A stretch of 64,000 nt of DNA from Gillisia xinjiangensis (GTDB taxonomy: Bacteria > Bacteroidota > Bacteroidia > Flavobacteriales > Flavobacteriaceae), in contig NZ_JBKAHK010000010.1 in NCBI RefSeq assembly GCF_046298265.1, positions 88,228-152,227 of the forward strand, given 5' to 3'. Under the pieces are notes generated by a model. That model was given only the letters and a program-made list of their open reading frames with translations. It was not told the origin of the DNA and ran no database searches. Shown piece after piece: positions 26,664 through 35,795 of this stretch. The number at the start of each line of letters is the position of its first letter. Positions within the stretch are counted from its first letter, which is position 1. A program made the translations under genes and the position numbers.

Positions 26664-26845
26664 AGGTAGCTATATATAGTTTTCCATTGGCCATAATTCA
26701 AATGACTTTATCAGTATTCGCATTTTTTTGAAAAGCTCATTAGGAGTCCATTCTTTTTCTGTTCAAGAACTATTCCATTCCCCTATATTTCCTGAAGGCA
26801 GAGTTGGCTTTTACAAAAAAAATTACCTGGTTTGATAAATGCACT

Positions 26846-27655
26846 TTAATTCCTGCCGCGTATTTGTTGATATTTTTTGCTTTGTTCAAAAAGGAAATCC
26901 AGTAAACTCAATCTATTTTTTTCTTCCATCATTTGTGCTGTCAAACCATTTTCATCCACATAGAATAAAAAATCGTTGATGTGTTCCTCTTTAATCCCAA
27001 GACTGGATTTGAAAAAATCATCCTCAAATAATTTTCTCATTTGAGCAGCAATTGTAGTAGTTGGCCTTTTATAGATTGGGGGCTTTCCCTTTTTCTTAAT
27101 ATTTAATAGTTCCGATATGATATCTGCCATTCCCAATATATTAACTCCAGGCTGCAATACCTGGTTGCTCTCAAAAGCCATATTTTTTGGAGCCTCCAAA
27201 GGATCGTTCACATCCGATTCAAATACCATATGCTTAATGTCACCAAACCTTAAATCAAGAGGCAAATCTTTTACTACTTCAATATTATTAAGATCGGTAT
27301 TTATATTTCCGGTAAGCTGAATATTGCTGATATTAACCTCGGCAAGTTGATTTATATCCTCTTTCAGTTTAATGCTCAGATTGCCTTCCTGATTAATTTC
27401 AGCAGAAATAATCACCTCTAATTTTTGGTATTGAATAGATGAAAAAAGCAAGGTGTCCCCGGTTTTAACCAGAAGTTGAAAATTTCCTGAAGCAGAATTT
27501 ACCGTTCCTGTCTTTTGAGTTTTATTTATTACGTGAACGGAAGCGCTTTCCAATAATGGTGCTTTAATGGTCCCCTTTAAAAGGGTATTCTCCTGCTGAG
27601 AAAAAACAGGAAAAGCCAGCAACAAAATTAAAGTGCAAAGAATTTTTTTAATCAT
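26846..27655 (-). CDS. Carboxypeptidase-regulatory-like domain protein, paralogue 1
   Basis: A 269-residue secreted protein: signal peptide ending FPVFSQ, then a CarboxypepD-reg-like beta-sandwich (TLLKGTIKAPLLESASVHVINKTQKTGTVN ... GDTLLFSSIQYQ), a middle region, and a helical C-terminus ending LLDFLFEQSKKYQQIRGRN. It is a clear paralogue of the gene just upstream (27686-28498), which ends LIEFLVEQSKKYKKQRSGN. Only 30 bp separate them. Function unknown. Confidence 0.85.
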   Translation of the reverse strand: MIKKILCTLILLLAFPVFSQQENTLLKGTIKAPLLESASVHVINKTQKTGTVNSASGNFQLLVKTGDTLLFSSIQYQKLEVIISAEINQEGNLSIKLKEDINQLAEVNISNIQLTGNINTDLNNIEVVKDLPLDLRFGDIKHMVFESDVNDPLEAPKNMAFESNQVLQPGVNILGMADIISELLNIKKKGKPPIYKRPTTTIAAQMRKLFEDDFFKSSLGIKEEHINDFLFYVDENGLTAQMMEEKNRLSLLDFLFEQSKKYQQIRGRN

Positions 27656-27685
27656 ACTTAATTCTCTGCCTTAAAGCAGAATAAA

Positions 27686-28498
27686 TTAATTTCCTGAACG
27701 TTGTTTTTTGTATTTTTTGCTTTGTTCCACAAGAAATTCAATGAGATCCAGCTCGTTTCCTTTTTGCAACATTTCTTCTTTTAAGCCACTATCATCTGCA
27801 AAATATATAAAATCATTGATATATTCCAGATCAATATTTAAATTTTCCTGAAAAAAAGCATCATTATACATTTGCCGTATTTCGGTATCTATATCGGCAT
27901 TGGGACGTTCACTATATGGATCCCTTATTTCGTCCTTCTTGCTGGCAATCAATAATTCTTTAAAAATATTGACAAAATTAATTCCATTCACCAGCCTTGT
28001 CTGGCTCATGGCCAAAGCGGTATTTTTGGGAGAAGATTGATAGGAAGGACCTGTTTCAGAAGCAAAATAAGTATTTTGTACCTGAGAAGCCGTGAAATTT
28101 TCAGGTAGTTCAGCCACAGGTAAACGCGCAGCATCTACCGTAACATTTCCGGAAAGATCATACGGGGTTACCACCACTTCCGGCAACACATTGATGATCT
28201 CGTTCAAATAAATAGTTAAATCTCCCGATTGGATTACTCCTTCATCAATTAAAACAATAAACTCCTGAAATTGAGCAGTTGAAATTTTAAGGCTATCGTT
28301 GAGTTTAACCGCGATGGAAAATTCACCTTCAGGATTTGTAAACGTGAAAACTTCGGTATTCAAATTATAAACAATTATCCCTCCTGATTCATCCCCCCCG
28401 GGAACCTGAATAGTGCCCGTAACAGAAATACGTTCCTGGGCTTGAACTTGAGTTAAAAACCCTAGCATAATTGCAATTAAAATTAGAAACTTTTTCAT
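27686..28498 (-). CDS. Carboxypeptidase-regulatory-like domain protein, paralogue 2
   Basis: A 270-residue secreted protein beginning MKKFLILIAIMLGFLTQVQAQ. An upstream in-frame ATG at 28570 exists, but the signal peptide and a -7 element right before 28498 fix the start. The regulatory-like domain (ISVTGTIQVPGGDESGGIIVYNLNTEVFTFTNPEGEF) covers about residues 25-120. The C-terminal helical tail matches paralogue 1. It heads the module of two paralogues, DUF6702-like protein and M1 peptidase. Confidence 0.85.
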   Translation of the reverse strand: MKKFLILIAIMLGFLTQVQAQERISVTGTIQVPGGDESGGIIVYNLNTEVFTFTNPEGEFSIAVKLNDSLKISTAQFQEFIVLIDEGVIQSGDLTIYLNEIINVLPEVVVTPYDLSGNVTVDAARLPVAELPENFTASQVQNTYFASETGPSYQSSPKNTALAMSQTRLVNGINFVNIFKELLIASKKDEIRDPYSERPNADIDTEIRQMYNDAFFQENLNIDLEYINDFIYFADDSGLKEEMLQKGNELDLIEFLVEQSKKYKKQRSGN

Positions 28499-28503
28499 TG
28501 TTA

Positions 28504-28511
28504 CAAAACTA
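28504..28511 (-). promoter_or_regulatory. -7 element 5 bp before a start codon (leaderless type)
   Basis: On the minus strand TAGTTTTG fits TAnnTTTG, followed by TAACA and then ATG (28498). The transcript would start at or next to the start codon. Confidence 0.5.
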
Positions 28512-28644
28512 CTAATGAGAATGAAATTCTTGCTTAAGCATATATAAAACCTTAAAGTAACCAAAAACATTTCTTATAATTTCAATAAGCTGCGTCTAAA
28601 ATTTTGTTAAACCAACACATTACTTAAATTTACGAAAAAATTAA

Positions 28645-29352
28645 ATGAAAAAAATTCTTTTAGCTAGCACTTCTACTTTATTTGGACAAGAATTTTTAGA
28701 ATACCTCTTCCCGGAAATAATTGAATTATTTAAGAATTCCGGGGAAATTCTTTTCATACCCTATGCCCGTCCAGGTGGGATTTCTCATGAGGAATATACA
28801 GGAAAAATAAAAGATGCGTTTAAAAACATGCCTTTTAAAGTACGGGGGATTCATGAATATCAGGATCCTAAAAAAGCAATTCTGGAGGCAAAAGGGATTT
28901 TTACCGGAGGAGGAAACACATTTTTGCTTGTTGATAAACTCTACAGGACCGGAATTATGGAATTATTAAAAAATTGCATACAGGACGGGATCCCTTATTT
29001 AGGAACCAGCGCGGGTACAAATATTGGCGGACTCACGATGCAAACCACCAATGATATGCCAATAGTTTATCCTCCTGCTTTTAAAACGCTGGGAATAGTT
29101 TCCTTCAATATCAATCCTCATTACCTGGATCCGGATGATAACTCCACCCATAAAGGGGAAACCCGTGAAACCCGGATCAAAGAATTCCACTCGATAAATT
29201 CTCAGCCCGTTGTGGGTTTAAGGGAAGGAAGCTGGCTGGCAGTTTCAGGTGATAATATAACTTTAAAAGGAAGCCAGAGCGCAAGGATTTTCAGGGCAAA
29301 TCAGGCTCCTGTTGAAATACCGACCGGAAGTTCCCTAAACGATTTAAATTAA
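28645..29352 (+). CDS. pepE: Peptidase E (alpha-aspartyl dipeptidase, S51)
   Basis: Hydrolyses dipeptides with N-terminal aspartate. The nucleophile is S122 in LGTSAGTNIGG, preceded by FTGGGNTFLL; the histidine of the triad is in FNINPHYLDP. At 235 aa it is normal. It ends 4 bp before the glutaminase gene, pointing to a small amino-acid-salvage operon. Confidence 0.94.
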   Translation: MKKILLASTSTLFGQEFLEYLFPEIIELFKNSGEILFIPYARPGGISHEEYTGKIKDAFKNMPFKVRGIHEYQDPKKAILEAKGIFTGGGNTFLLVDKLYRTGIMELLKNCIQDGIPYLGTSAGTNIGGLTMQTTNDMPIVYPPAFKTLGIVSFNINPHYLDPDDNSTHKGETRETRIKEFHSINSQPVVGLREGSWLAVSGDNITLKGSQSARIFRANQAPVEIPTGSSLNDLN

Positions 29353-29356
29353 AAAA

Positions 29357-30271
29357 ATGGAATATCAAAAAATACTGGATCAAATTCAGGAAGAACTCAA
29401 CTACAGGGATGTATTTGGAAAGGTGGCTTCCTATATTCCAGAACTGGCCAAAGTCGATCCCAAAAAATTCGGGATGTATCTTTATTCTACCGACGCACAA
29501 AATTCCTCCTTTGGTGATAGTTCTGAAAAATTTTCCATTCAAAGTATTTCCAAGGTTTTTACACTTACTATGGCGATGCAAATCCTGGGGGAGGATCTAT
29601 GGGATCGGGTTGATGTAGAACCTTCGGGAGATCCCTTTAATTCACTTACCCAGCTTGAGCATGAAAAAGGGATTCCCAGAAACCCCTTCATAAATTCCGG
29701 TGCCCTTGTGATATGTGATATTTTGGTTTCTAATCTGAAAGATCCAAAAGCCGAATTGCTGGAATTCGTCCGAAAAATTACCGGTAATCCTGAAATTGAT
29801 TATGATTATACAGTAGCTGCTTCTGAAAAATCCACCGGATACAGGAACTATGCCCTGGTGAATTATATGAAGGCTCTTGGAAATATAAAAAATGATGTTG
29901 AGCCTATTGTAGATTTCTATTTTCATCAATGCTCTTTAGCGATGTCGTGTGAAGAGCTTGCTAAAGCTTTTATGCTCTATGCAAACCGGGGGAAACTTTT
30001 GGAAACCGGGGAGCGGATAATTTCAAAAACCAAAAATAAACGTATCAATGCCCTGATGCAAACATGTGGATTTTACGATGAAGCCGGGGAATTTAGCTTT
30101 GAGGTAGGTTTGCCTGGAAAAAGTGGCGTTGGAGGCGGAATTGTTGCGATTCATCCTGGTCAGTATTCGGTAGCAGTTTGGAGCCCCCTTTTAAATCCAA
30201 AAGGAAACTCTGAACTTGGCATGGCCGCCCTGGAACGATTTACAACCCTAACAGGTTACTCTATTTTTTAA
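29357..30271 (+). CDS. glsA: Glutaminase
   Basis: Hydrolyses glutamine to glutamate and ammonia. The beta-lactamase-like catalytic serine-lysine pair is in IQSISKVFTL (SxxK), with NPFINSGALVICD, EKSTGYRNYALVNYMK and GLPGKSGVGGGIVAI as further family blocks. Its 304 aa equals the bacterial GlsA length. Spaced 4 bp after pepE. Confidence 0.96.
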   Translation: MEYQKILDQIQEELNYRDVFGKVASYIPELAKVDPKKFGMYLYSTDAQNSSFGDSSEKFSIQSISKVFTLTMAMQILGEDLWDRVDVEPSGDPFNSLTQLEHEKGIPRNPFINSGALVICDILVSNLKDPKAELLEFVRKITGNPEIDYDYTVAASEKSTGYRNYALVNYMKALGNIKNDVEPIVDFYFHQCSLAMSCEELAKAFMLYANRGKLLETGERIISKTKNKRINALMQTCGFYDEAGEFSFEVGLPGKSGVGGGIVAIHPGQYSVAVWSPLLNPKGNSELGMAALERFTTLTGYSIF

Positions 30272-30508
30272 AAAGTATTGAGATGTGAGTATTGAGATAT
30301 GAGAGGTAACACAGACCATTCTTGATTTTTTAATTCTAAGCTCGTACTAAATCATCTTTTCTCTTTCTTCTTTTTTCCATTTGTACTTATTTCCTGGTTC
30401 CTGCAGTTACGCCAAAAGCAGAACGATCTTGATCGCTTTTACCGGGCCTTACTGAAAAATAGTACACCTAAATAAGTTAAACAAAAAAAGTAATTCCTTA
30501 AATAAGGG
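30272..30508. repeat. Intergenic spacer with partial copy C of the MITE-like element
   Basis: The right part (about 30395-30458) matches the end of copy B: TTTCCTGGTTC, then TGCAGTT, GAACGATCTTGA and TACCGG followed by TTACTGA. A GAGATGTGAGTATTGAG block at 30290-30306 is the inverse of a stretch in copy A. The internal part is poorly conserved, so this looks like a decayed or truncated copy. Confidence 0.45.
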
Positions 30509-30516
30509 TATATTTG
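30509..30516 (+). promoter_or_regulatory. -7 promoter element of the lemA-M48 operon
   Basis: TATATTTG fits TAnnTTTG and ends 25 bp before the ATG at 30542. Confidence 0.55.
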
Positions 30517-30541
30517 GAATTAACACATAAAAACTAAAATT

Positions 30542-31102
30542 ATGGCATTGTATATCGTATTAGGGATCATTTTGGTGCTCGTCATTTGGGGTGTATCTAT
30601 TTATAACAGCCTGGTAAGTTTGAAGCATAACAGGGAAAACGCTTTTGCAGATATTGATGTGCAGTTAAAGCAACGTCATGACCTGGTACCACAACTTCTT
30701 GGAGCAGTTAAAGGCTATATGGAACACGAACGCGGAACACTTGAAGCGGTAACCAATGCAAGACAAAGAGCAATTTCGGCCACAGGGATCAATGAAAAAA
30801 TCGCTGCAGAAAAGGATCTTGGAGCTGCATTGCAGGGATTGAATATTCAGGTGGAAGCATATCCCGATCTAAAAGCCAGCACTAATTTCATGCATCTTCA
30901 ACAGGAAATTTCCGACATTGAAAATAAACTGGCAGCCGTAAGACGTTACTTCAACTCGGCTACCAAAGAGTTGAATATTGCCATTCAAAAATTCCCGAAT
31001 TCTATCTTCGCAGGGATGTTTGGCTTCACAACCCAACCTATGTTTGATCTTGGTGAGGCGGGAAGAGCACAAATGGATGTTGCTCCAGAGATAAAATTTT
31101 AG
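30542..31102 (+). CDS. LemA family protein
   Basis: A 186-residue protein with one N-terminal transmembrane helix (LYIVLGIILVLVIWGVSIYN) and a helical-bundle domain with VQLKQRHDLVPQLL and the ending NSIFAGMFGF. Topology is N-terminus out or in the membrane with a soluble domain. The next gene, an M48 protease, starts 3 bp after its stop, a very common pair of uncertain function. Confidence 0.93.
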   Translation: MALYIVLGIILVLVIWGVSIYNSLVSLKHNRENAFADIDVQLKQRHDLVPQLLGAVKGYMEHERGTLEAVTNARQRAISATGINEKIAAEKDLGAALQGLNIQVEAYPDLKASTNFMHLQQEISDIENKLAAVRRYFNSATKELNIAIQKFPNSIFAGMFGFTTQPMFDLGEAGRAQMDVAPEIKF

Positions 31103-31105
31103 GCA

Positions 31106-32059
31106 GTGGCTTTTGTAGGGATCCAAACCCAAATCAAGAGGAATAACAGGAAATCTATCCTTCTCTTGATCGCATTTCCTTTACTAATTCTCGCTGCTGT
31201 TTTTGCAGTGGTATATTTTACCACTTTTAATCAGGACGGAACTCCCAACCCCGATTTAGCCGTGGATGCATTTTTACAGGCGATTCCTTTTGTAAGCGCG
31301 GTGGTGGTGGTATGGTTTCTTATCGCTTATTTTGCTCACGGAAAGATGATCTCTATGGCCACCGGCTCCAAACCACTGGAACGTAAGGAGAATATGCGGG
31401 TGTACAATCTGGTGGAAAACCTTTGTATGAGTGTGGGGATGAAAATGCCGAAAGTGCGTATTATAGAAAGCGATGCCCTGAATGCCTTTGCCAGCGGACT
31501 CAAAGAAAAAGATTTTACAGTCACCTTAACCCGCGGGATCATCGAAGAGCTGGAAGACGATGAGTTGGAAGGAGTAATCGCGCATGAATTGATGCACATT
31601 AGAAATAAAGATGTACGGCTGCTGGTTGTAACCGTTGTGTTTGTGGGGATCTTTGCTTTTGTGGTACAAATTGCTTTCCGAAGCTTTTTGTATGGAAATA
31701 TAGGAGGAAGCCGCAGGAGAAGTAAAGATGGAGGCGGGCAATTAATGATTATCATTCTCATCGTTTCTTTTATCGCTTATATGATCTCCATGGTTTTTAA
31801 ATTCGCCTTAAGCCGAAAAAGGGAATATATGGCAGACAGTGGTGCTGCTGAAATGACGCGTAAACCCTGGGCGCTCGCTGCTGCTTTAAAAAAGATTTCT
31901 GTAAATCACCATGTAAAGGTGAAGAGTGAAGAAGTGCAGCAAATGTTTATTGAAAACACCCCGAAGGATACTTCAGCAGGTTTGTTCGGAGGCCTGGGAG
32001 GATTGTTTTCAACCCACCCGCCTATCGAAAAAAGGATAAAGTTTCTGGAGCAGTTTTAG
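31106..32059 (+). CDS. M48 family membrane metallopeptidase (HtpX-like)
   Basis: A 317-residue zinc protease with two N-terminal transmembrane helices, the zinc motif HELMH (near residue 156), two more hydrophobic segments, and the third ligand in the REYMADSGAAEMT helix. It ends with STHPPIEKRIKFLEQF, typical of M48B. Translation starts with GTG 3 bp after the LemA stop. It probably degrades misfolded membrane proteins. Confidence 0.93.
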   Translation: MAFVGIQTQIKRNNRKSILLLIAFPLLILAAVFAVVYFTTFNQDGTPNPDLAVDAFLQAIPFVSAVVVVWFLIAYFAHGKMISMATGSKPLERKENMRVYNLVENLCMSVGMKMPKVRIIESDALNAFASGLKEKDFTVTLTRGIIEELEDDELEGVIAHELMHIRNKDVRLLVVTVVFVGIFAFVVQIAFRSFLYGNIGGSRRRSKDGGGQLMIIILIVSFIAYMISMVFKFALSRKREYMADSGAAEMTRKPWALAAALKKISVNHHVKVKSEEVQQMFIENTPKDTSAGLFGGLGGLFSTHPPIEKRIKFLEQF

Positions 32060-32368
32060 AGAGGAGTGAATCGTGTGGTGTAAGGAATGAATTTTAGTCT
32101 TAACCTGGTTTGAATAATTATGCCTTCTCCATTGTTGATCGGTTTTAAACATTAATTTTCAATGCTACTTGTTTTTTTTTATCTCCCGCTGATCTAAACT
32201 GCTCAGTCTCATTTCTAAACACGATTCAAAATTTATGAGCAGCTTAGCGGGAAAATTTTCAATAAATACCCTCTGAAAACCTTTTAAAAACACAAAATCC
32301 ACCTTAAAAAGAGGTGGGTTTTGTGTGCTGTCTTTACAGTAGTTCCGTTTAAGCTTCTTTAAAAATTT
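32060..32368. terminator. Convergent spacer with a bidirectional terminator
   Basis: ACACAAAATCCACCT (32290-32304) pairs with AGGTGGGTTTTGTGT (32312-32326) with one G-T pair. A second inverted pair, CCCGCT..CTGCTC (32185-32202) and GAGCAG..AGCGGG (32237-32251), lies upstream of it. No gene is seen. Confidence 0.65.
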
Positions 32369-32665
32369 CTATAGTTCCAGGACCGCATTTTCTGCTCCTG
32401 CATAATCGTTCCATCGATAAGCATCTGCTTCAGGATCGTTGGAATGATTGCCATCTATAAGGTATTTAAATTCAAATGAATTCTCCTTTGGCAAATCCAG
32501 GGTTCCTTTAAAGGTTCCTGTTTTTAATTTTTTCAGTTCGTTTTTAGAGGGATCCCAATTGTTGAAATCACCAATTACGCTAACTTTTTCAGCATCTTTC
32601 GCGGGTACGGTAAAGGTCACTTTACACACCGGCTTTGTCTTTAAATATTGTTTTGAAATTCCCAT
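32369..32665 (-). CDS. Isoamylase early-set (CBM48-like) domain protein
   Basis: A 98-residue single-domain protein: CKVTFTVPAKDAEKVSVIGDFNNWDPSKNELKK followed by FEFKYLIDGNHSNDPEADAYRWNDYAG. This is the Ig-like E-set/CBM48 fold that binds glycogen in branching enzymes and AMPK-beta. Stand-alone versions are common in flavobacteria; a carbohydrate-sensing or glycogen-binding role is inferred only. Confidence 0.9.
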   Translation of the reverse strand: MGISKQYLKTKPVCKVTFTVPAKDAEKVSVIGDFNNWDPSKNELKKLKTGTFKGTLDLPKENSFEFKYLIDGNHSNDPEADAYRWNDYAGAENAVLEL

Positions 32666-33225
32666 AATTTTTAATTTGAATTAGAGCGCTAATAAATACA
32701 TTAAAATCCTGATTTACAAGGCATAATATCATATTATAATTTTTTTTTGAATTGAAATCGTTATAGTTCAAAACTTTTTTGAGACCGGAGAAATTCAGAA
32801 GAAACCAGCCACGAAAAATTTTCCGGATCTGCTCATTCTGAAGAAGATAAAAAAAGATCTCCATCAAAAAATTTAAGTTATGTTTTACAACATTATGGAT
32901 TATTTTTAAACCTCCGGTAAGCATTGCCGTTTTTGCTTCATTCCTTTTTTAACCGCAAAGCATGCCAGGAAAAAAAATACCCGTCCGACAGTTACTGGCA
33001 GGCCGGGTACGCAAAGAAAAAATGATGATTGAAAATGAACCTTGGATAATTATTGAGTTGAAAATTATAAAAGGACTACTTGACAGAAATGCCGAATGGA
33101 ATAGTAATACTTTGCGACCTTTGTGCGCTTGCGGTTAAAGAAAGCACCTTTCTACAATTTCCTAAAACAGAAACAAAATTTATAAATCCTTTCGTATATC
33201 AACTATGGATATAACGGAATAACGG
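32666..33225. repeat. Long spacer holding an inverted-repeat unit
   Basis: AACCGCAAAG (32951-32960) and its near complement GCTTGCGGTT (33127-33136) enclose about 185 bp. Inside lie a CG-rich dyad TACCCG...CGGGTA (32979-33009) and TTTGCGACC, then TTTGTGCG. The unit resembles dispersed TTTGCG-type repeats of Bacteroidota. The left 280 bp are AT-rich with no gene seen. Confidence 0.5.
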
Positions 33226-34944
33226 ATGGATAAACCTGAAAAAATCAGCCCTAATATCCTATCTTTAAACTACAAACCCGCTCTTATGGAAAACACAGGT
33301 TTCGATTTCTGGATGTTTATTGCAGGTCTCGGGATTTTTCTGTTTGGGATGCGGCACCTGGAAGAAAGTATAAAAGGACTGGCAGGGAAATCCTTTAAAA
33401 ATTTATTGCAGCGGTTTACCGATAAAAGCTGGAAAGGTATCCTCACCGGGACGGCGGTTACCGCTATCCTGCAAAGCAGTTCCATGGTTACCCTGCTAGC
33501 ACTTGCTTTTTTAGGTGGAGGGATGATAGGACTTAAAAACGCATTGGGCGTAGTGCTGGGAGCAAATCTGGGCACAACTTTCACGGCCTGGATTGTGGCA
33601 ACCTTTGGATTTAAAATGGATATCGCCGATTTCTCCTTTCCGTTCCTGGCAGTTGGGATCTTAAGCTACCTCTTTTTAAAAAGCAGGCCCTTTTTGATGA
33701 ATCTGGGTGGACTTCTCATTGGTTTCGGATTGTTATTCCTGGGACTGGACTTTATGAAGGAGGCTATTGAAATGGTAGCAGGACAAATAGATTTAAGCAG
33801 CTTTGCGAACTACGGATTATGGGCTTTTTTGCTATTGGGACTCTTTATAACCGCACTTATACAGTCCAGCTCTGCGATGATTGTTATAATTTTAAGCGCC
33901 CTTAACGCCGGACTTATAGATATATATCAGGCCGTAGCCATGGTTATTGGCGCAAATATAGGTACCACCGTTACACTTATATTTGGTTCCATTGGCGGCA
34001 CCGCCGATAAAAAGAGGCTCATGCTGGCAAATGTTATTTTTAATTGCATTACAGGACTTCTCATTTACTTTTTAATAGATCAGCTTGTCTATGGAGTGTA
34101 TTACTTTTTTAAGGTGGAAGATGTCCTTATGGAGCTTGTGCTTATCAATACACTTATTAACCTGATAGGGATTGTTTTGTTCTATCCATTTTTAGGGATT
34201 TTCAGAAACTTTTTGAACCAAAGATTTATTTCTTCTGCACCACAGGGAGAAACACTATACGTAAAGAATATATCCCCAAATGTACCCGATGTAGCTCTCA
34301 AAGCCCTGGATAAGGAGTTAATCCAGGTCTATAGTTACACCAGGGATTTTATTAGGGAAAGTTTAGGATTAATGGAACGGGAGAAAAACCGCGAATCCCA
34401 GTGGAGAAAGATTTTTTCCAACGCCTCCGGATTGATGAAAAAATACGAGAAAATAAAACGCCTGGAAGATGAACTTACAGCCTATTATGCACAGCTCCAG
34501 GAGGAGAACCTTTCTAAGCCGGAAGCAGAACTTCTTACCTCTGGAATGATGGGCTTGCGCTCCATGATCTATGCCGCCAAGGAAACTAAAGATGTTATTC
34601 ACAACATCCTTTTTATGATAGAAAGCGAAGATCCCCTGGCACAGGAAGTGCTGGAGCGCTTGCGAAGAGTGGTACGCCTTAGGATTCAGGAACTTGATGA
34701 CTTGCTCGGACTGGAAACTCCCAAAGTGATCCCTGTACATTGGCTGGATGAAAATGAAGCCTTTTACAAGGAAACCATTACCTGGCTTTATAAAAATATT
34801 AAAAGGCACGATACTAAAGGAGTTCAGATTTCAACCATGACCAATGTGATCCGGCAAACGGTATCCTCGCTTAATAATTTATGTAACTCTATAATTTATG
34901 TGAAGTTTAAAAAAGAGACCGCTGTAGATAAGTTTACTGTTTAA
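33226..34944 (+). CDS. Na/Pi cotransporter family protein with PhoU-like C-terminus
   Basis: A 572-residue protein of the PNaS family (YjbB-like). It has two inverted NptA repeats with QSSS motifs (TAILQSSSMVTLLALAF near 85 and TALIQSSSAMIVIILSAL near 210), then a soluble helical PhoU-like domain from about residue 350. It imports or exports phosphate using sodium. An alternative start is Met21 (33286), which gives a better N-terminus for the first helix. It precedes the pst gene group, which is on the opposite strand. Its stop is 4 bp from a MITE-like copy. Confidence 0.9.
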   Translation: MDKPEKISPNILSLNYKPALMENTGFDFWMFIAGLGIFLFGMRHLEESIKGLAGKSFKNLLQRFTDKSWKGILTGTAVTAILQSSSMVTLLALAFLGGGMIGLKNALGVVLGANLGTTFTAWIVATFGFKMDIADFSFPFLAVGILSYLFLKSRPFLMNLGGLLIGFGLLFLGLDFMKEAIEMVAGQIDLSSFANYGLWAFLLLGLFITALIQSSSAMIVIILSALNAGLIDIYQAVAMVIGANIGTTVTLIFGSIGGTADKKRLMLANVIFNCITGLLIYFLIDQLVYGVYYFFKVEDVLMELVLINTLINLIGIVLFYPFLGIFRNFLNQRFISSAPQGETLYVKNISPNVPDVALKALDKELIQVYSYTRDFIRESLGLMEREKNRESQWRKIFSNASGLMKKYEKIKRLEDELTAYYAQLQEENLSKPEAELLTSGMMGLRSMIYAAKETKDVIHNILFMIESEDPLAQEVLERLRRVVRLRIQELDDLLGLETPKVIPVHWLDENEAFYKETITWLYKNIKRHDTKGVQISTMTNVIRQTVSSLNNLCNSIIYVKFKKETAVDKFTV

Positions 34945-34948
34945 TAAT

Positions 34949-35186
34949 CAGTAATGTAAGGTAGAGAACCAGGATCGTTAAACCTTAGGCGTAACTGAAA
35001 GAATCAAGAAACAAGACTTAATTTTAATTCACTGATAAAAATTTAAGTATAATCCCTAATTCATTTTAATTATGGATAGAATTTAAAAAATTCATAAAAG
35101 CAAGGGCTATTTTTAAAAATCTCTTTCGAAATGCCCAATGGAGGTATTTCAGCATTAACAAAAATGTTAACCGGACAACAATGTTT
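34949..35186 (+). repeat. MITE-like dispersed element, copy D, abutting the Na/Pi cotransporter stop codon
   Basis: The + strand begins CAGTAATGTAAGGTAGAG 4 bp after the stop codon and ends near GTTAACCGGACAACAATG. Along its length it follows the minus strand of copy B: GATCGTT, GCGTAACTG, AAGACTT, TTTTAATT, TGATAAA, CAATGGAGGT, then AAATGTT and GGACAACA. Divergence is high, so this is an old copy. The remaining spacer to 35367 shows no supported gene. Confidence 0.6.
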
Positions 35187-35367
35187 AATAGTAACAAAAC
35201 CTGGCAAGGCAGAAAAATTTTTGGACCAGGTGTATAGGAGAAAAGGGAAAATTGAATTTGCAAACCTGAAGTTTTTGTTTGTGACAGGGGCGAAAAATAT
35301 TATGCCTCAGAAAGGGCAGAAAAGCAATTGGACAAGCCTGAAATAAAATCCGGAGGGATTGGATTAT

Positions 35368-35514
35368 TTAGGCTGCCACGATCACATTAATTATCGCACT
35401 TACAACTCCTACAAGGATGGCAGCAAGGACAAAAGCAACAAGTACTTTTGCAAAAACATTAAAGCCCTTTGTAGTTTCTTTGTAATTTTCGACAAACACT
35501 CCGATAGCTTCCAT
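35368..35514 (-). CDS. 48-aa membrane protein, function unknown
   Basis: Reads MEAIGVFVENYKETT, then GFNVFAKVLVAFVLAAILVG and VVSAIINVIVAA: a short amphipathic start followed by one hydrophobic helix. The frame has an ATG, good flavobacterial codon use and no competing frame with clearer coding character. Function unknown; possibly a stress or envelope micropeptide. Confidence 0.6.
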   Translation of the reverse strand: MEAIGVFVENYKETTKGFNVFAKVLVAFVLAAILVGVVSAIINVIVAA

Positions 35515-35795
35515 AATAATTTTATTTGTTTAGTTAAACCCTTAATGCTGTCTTAAGTTACACAGATATTTCAGGCTAAAAAAAACTAATCGTTGAAGGG
35601 AAGATAAATCAGGCGAATTACGTGATCCTTAGATTTTTATGGATTTCGGGAAGTTAAAAGTCGGAATTAATTTACTCAGGTCTTTCCCAAAAACAGAACG
35701 ATCCATCTAATATTCAGATGAATCGTTTTACGGAATAATTCCTTATTTTTTCGGGTTGGAGGTCAAGGTAATATAGCCCGAAATTTTCAATGATT
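35515..35795. other. Spacer with a hairpin near the phoU end
   Basis: AACGAT.CATCT (35698-35709) and AGATG.ATCGTT (35716-35728) form an imperfect stem that could end pst-phoU transcription. No gene is seen in these 281 bp. Confidence 0.4.

Noticed and set aside
26700..26845. Possible further MITE copy upstream of the DUF6702-like gene
   Set aside because: Only one block (TTTTTTTGAAAAGCTCATTAGG) resembles copy B; the ends are absent.
35131..35346. 71-aa frame on the + strand after the Na/Pi cotransporter
   Set aside because: It starts inside copy D of the repeat and shows no signal, domain or family pattern; most likely chance.
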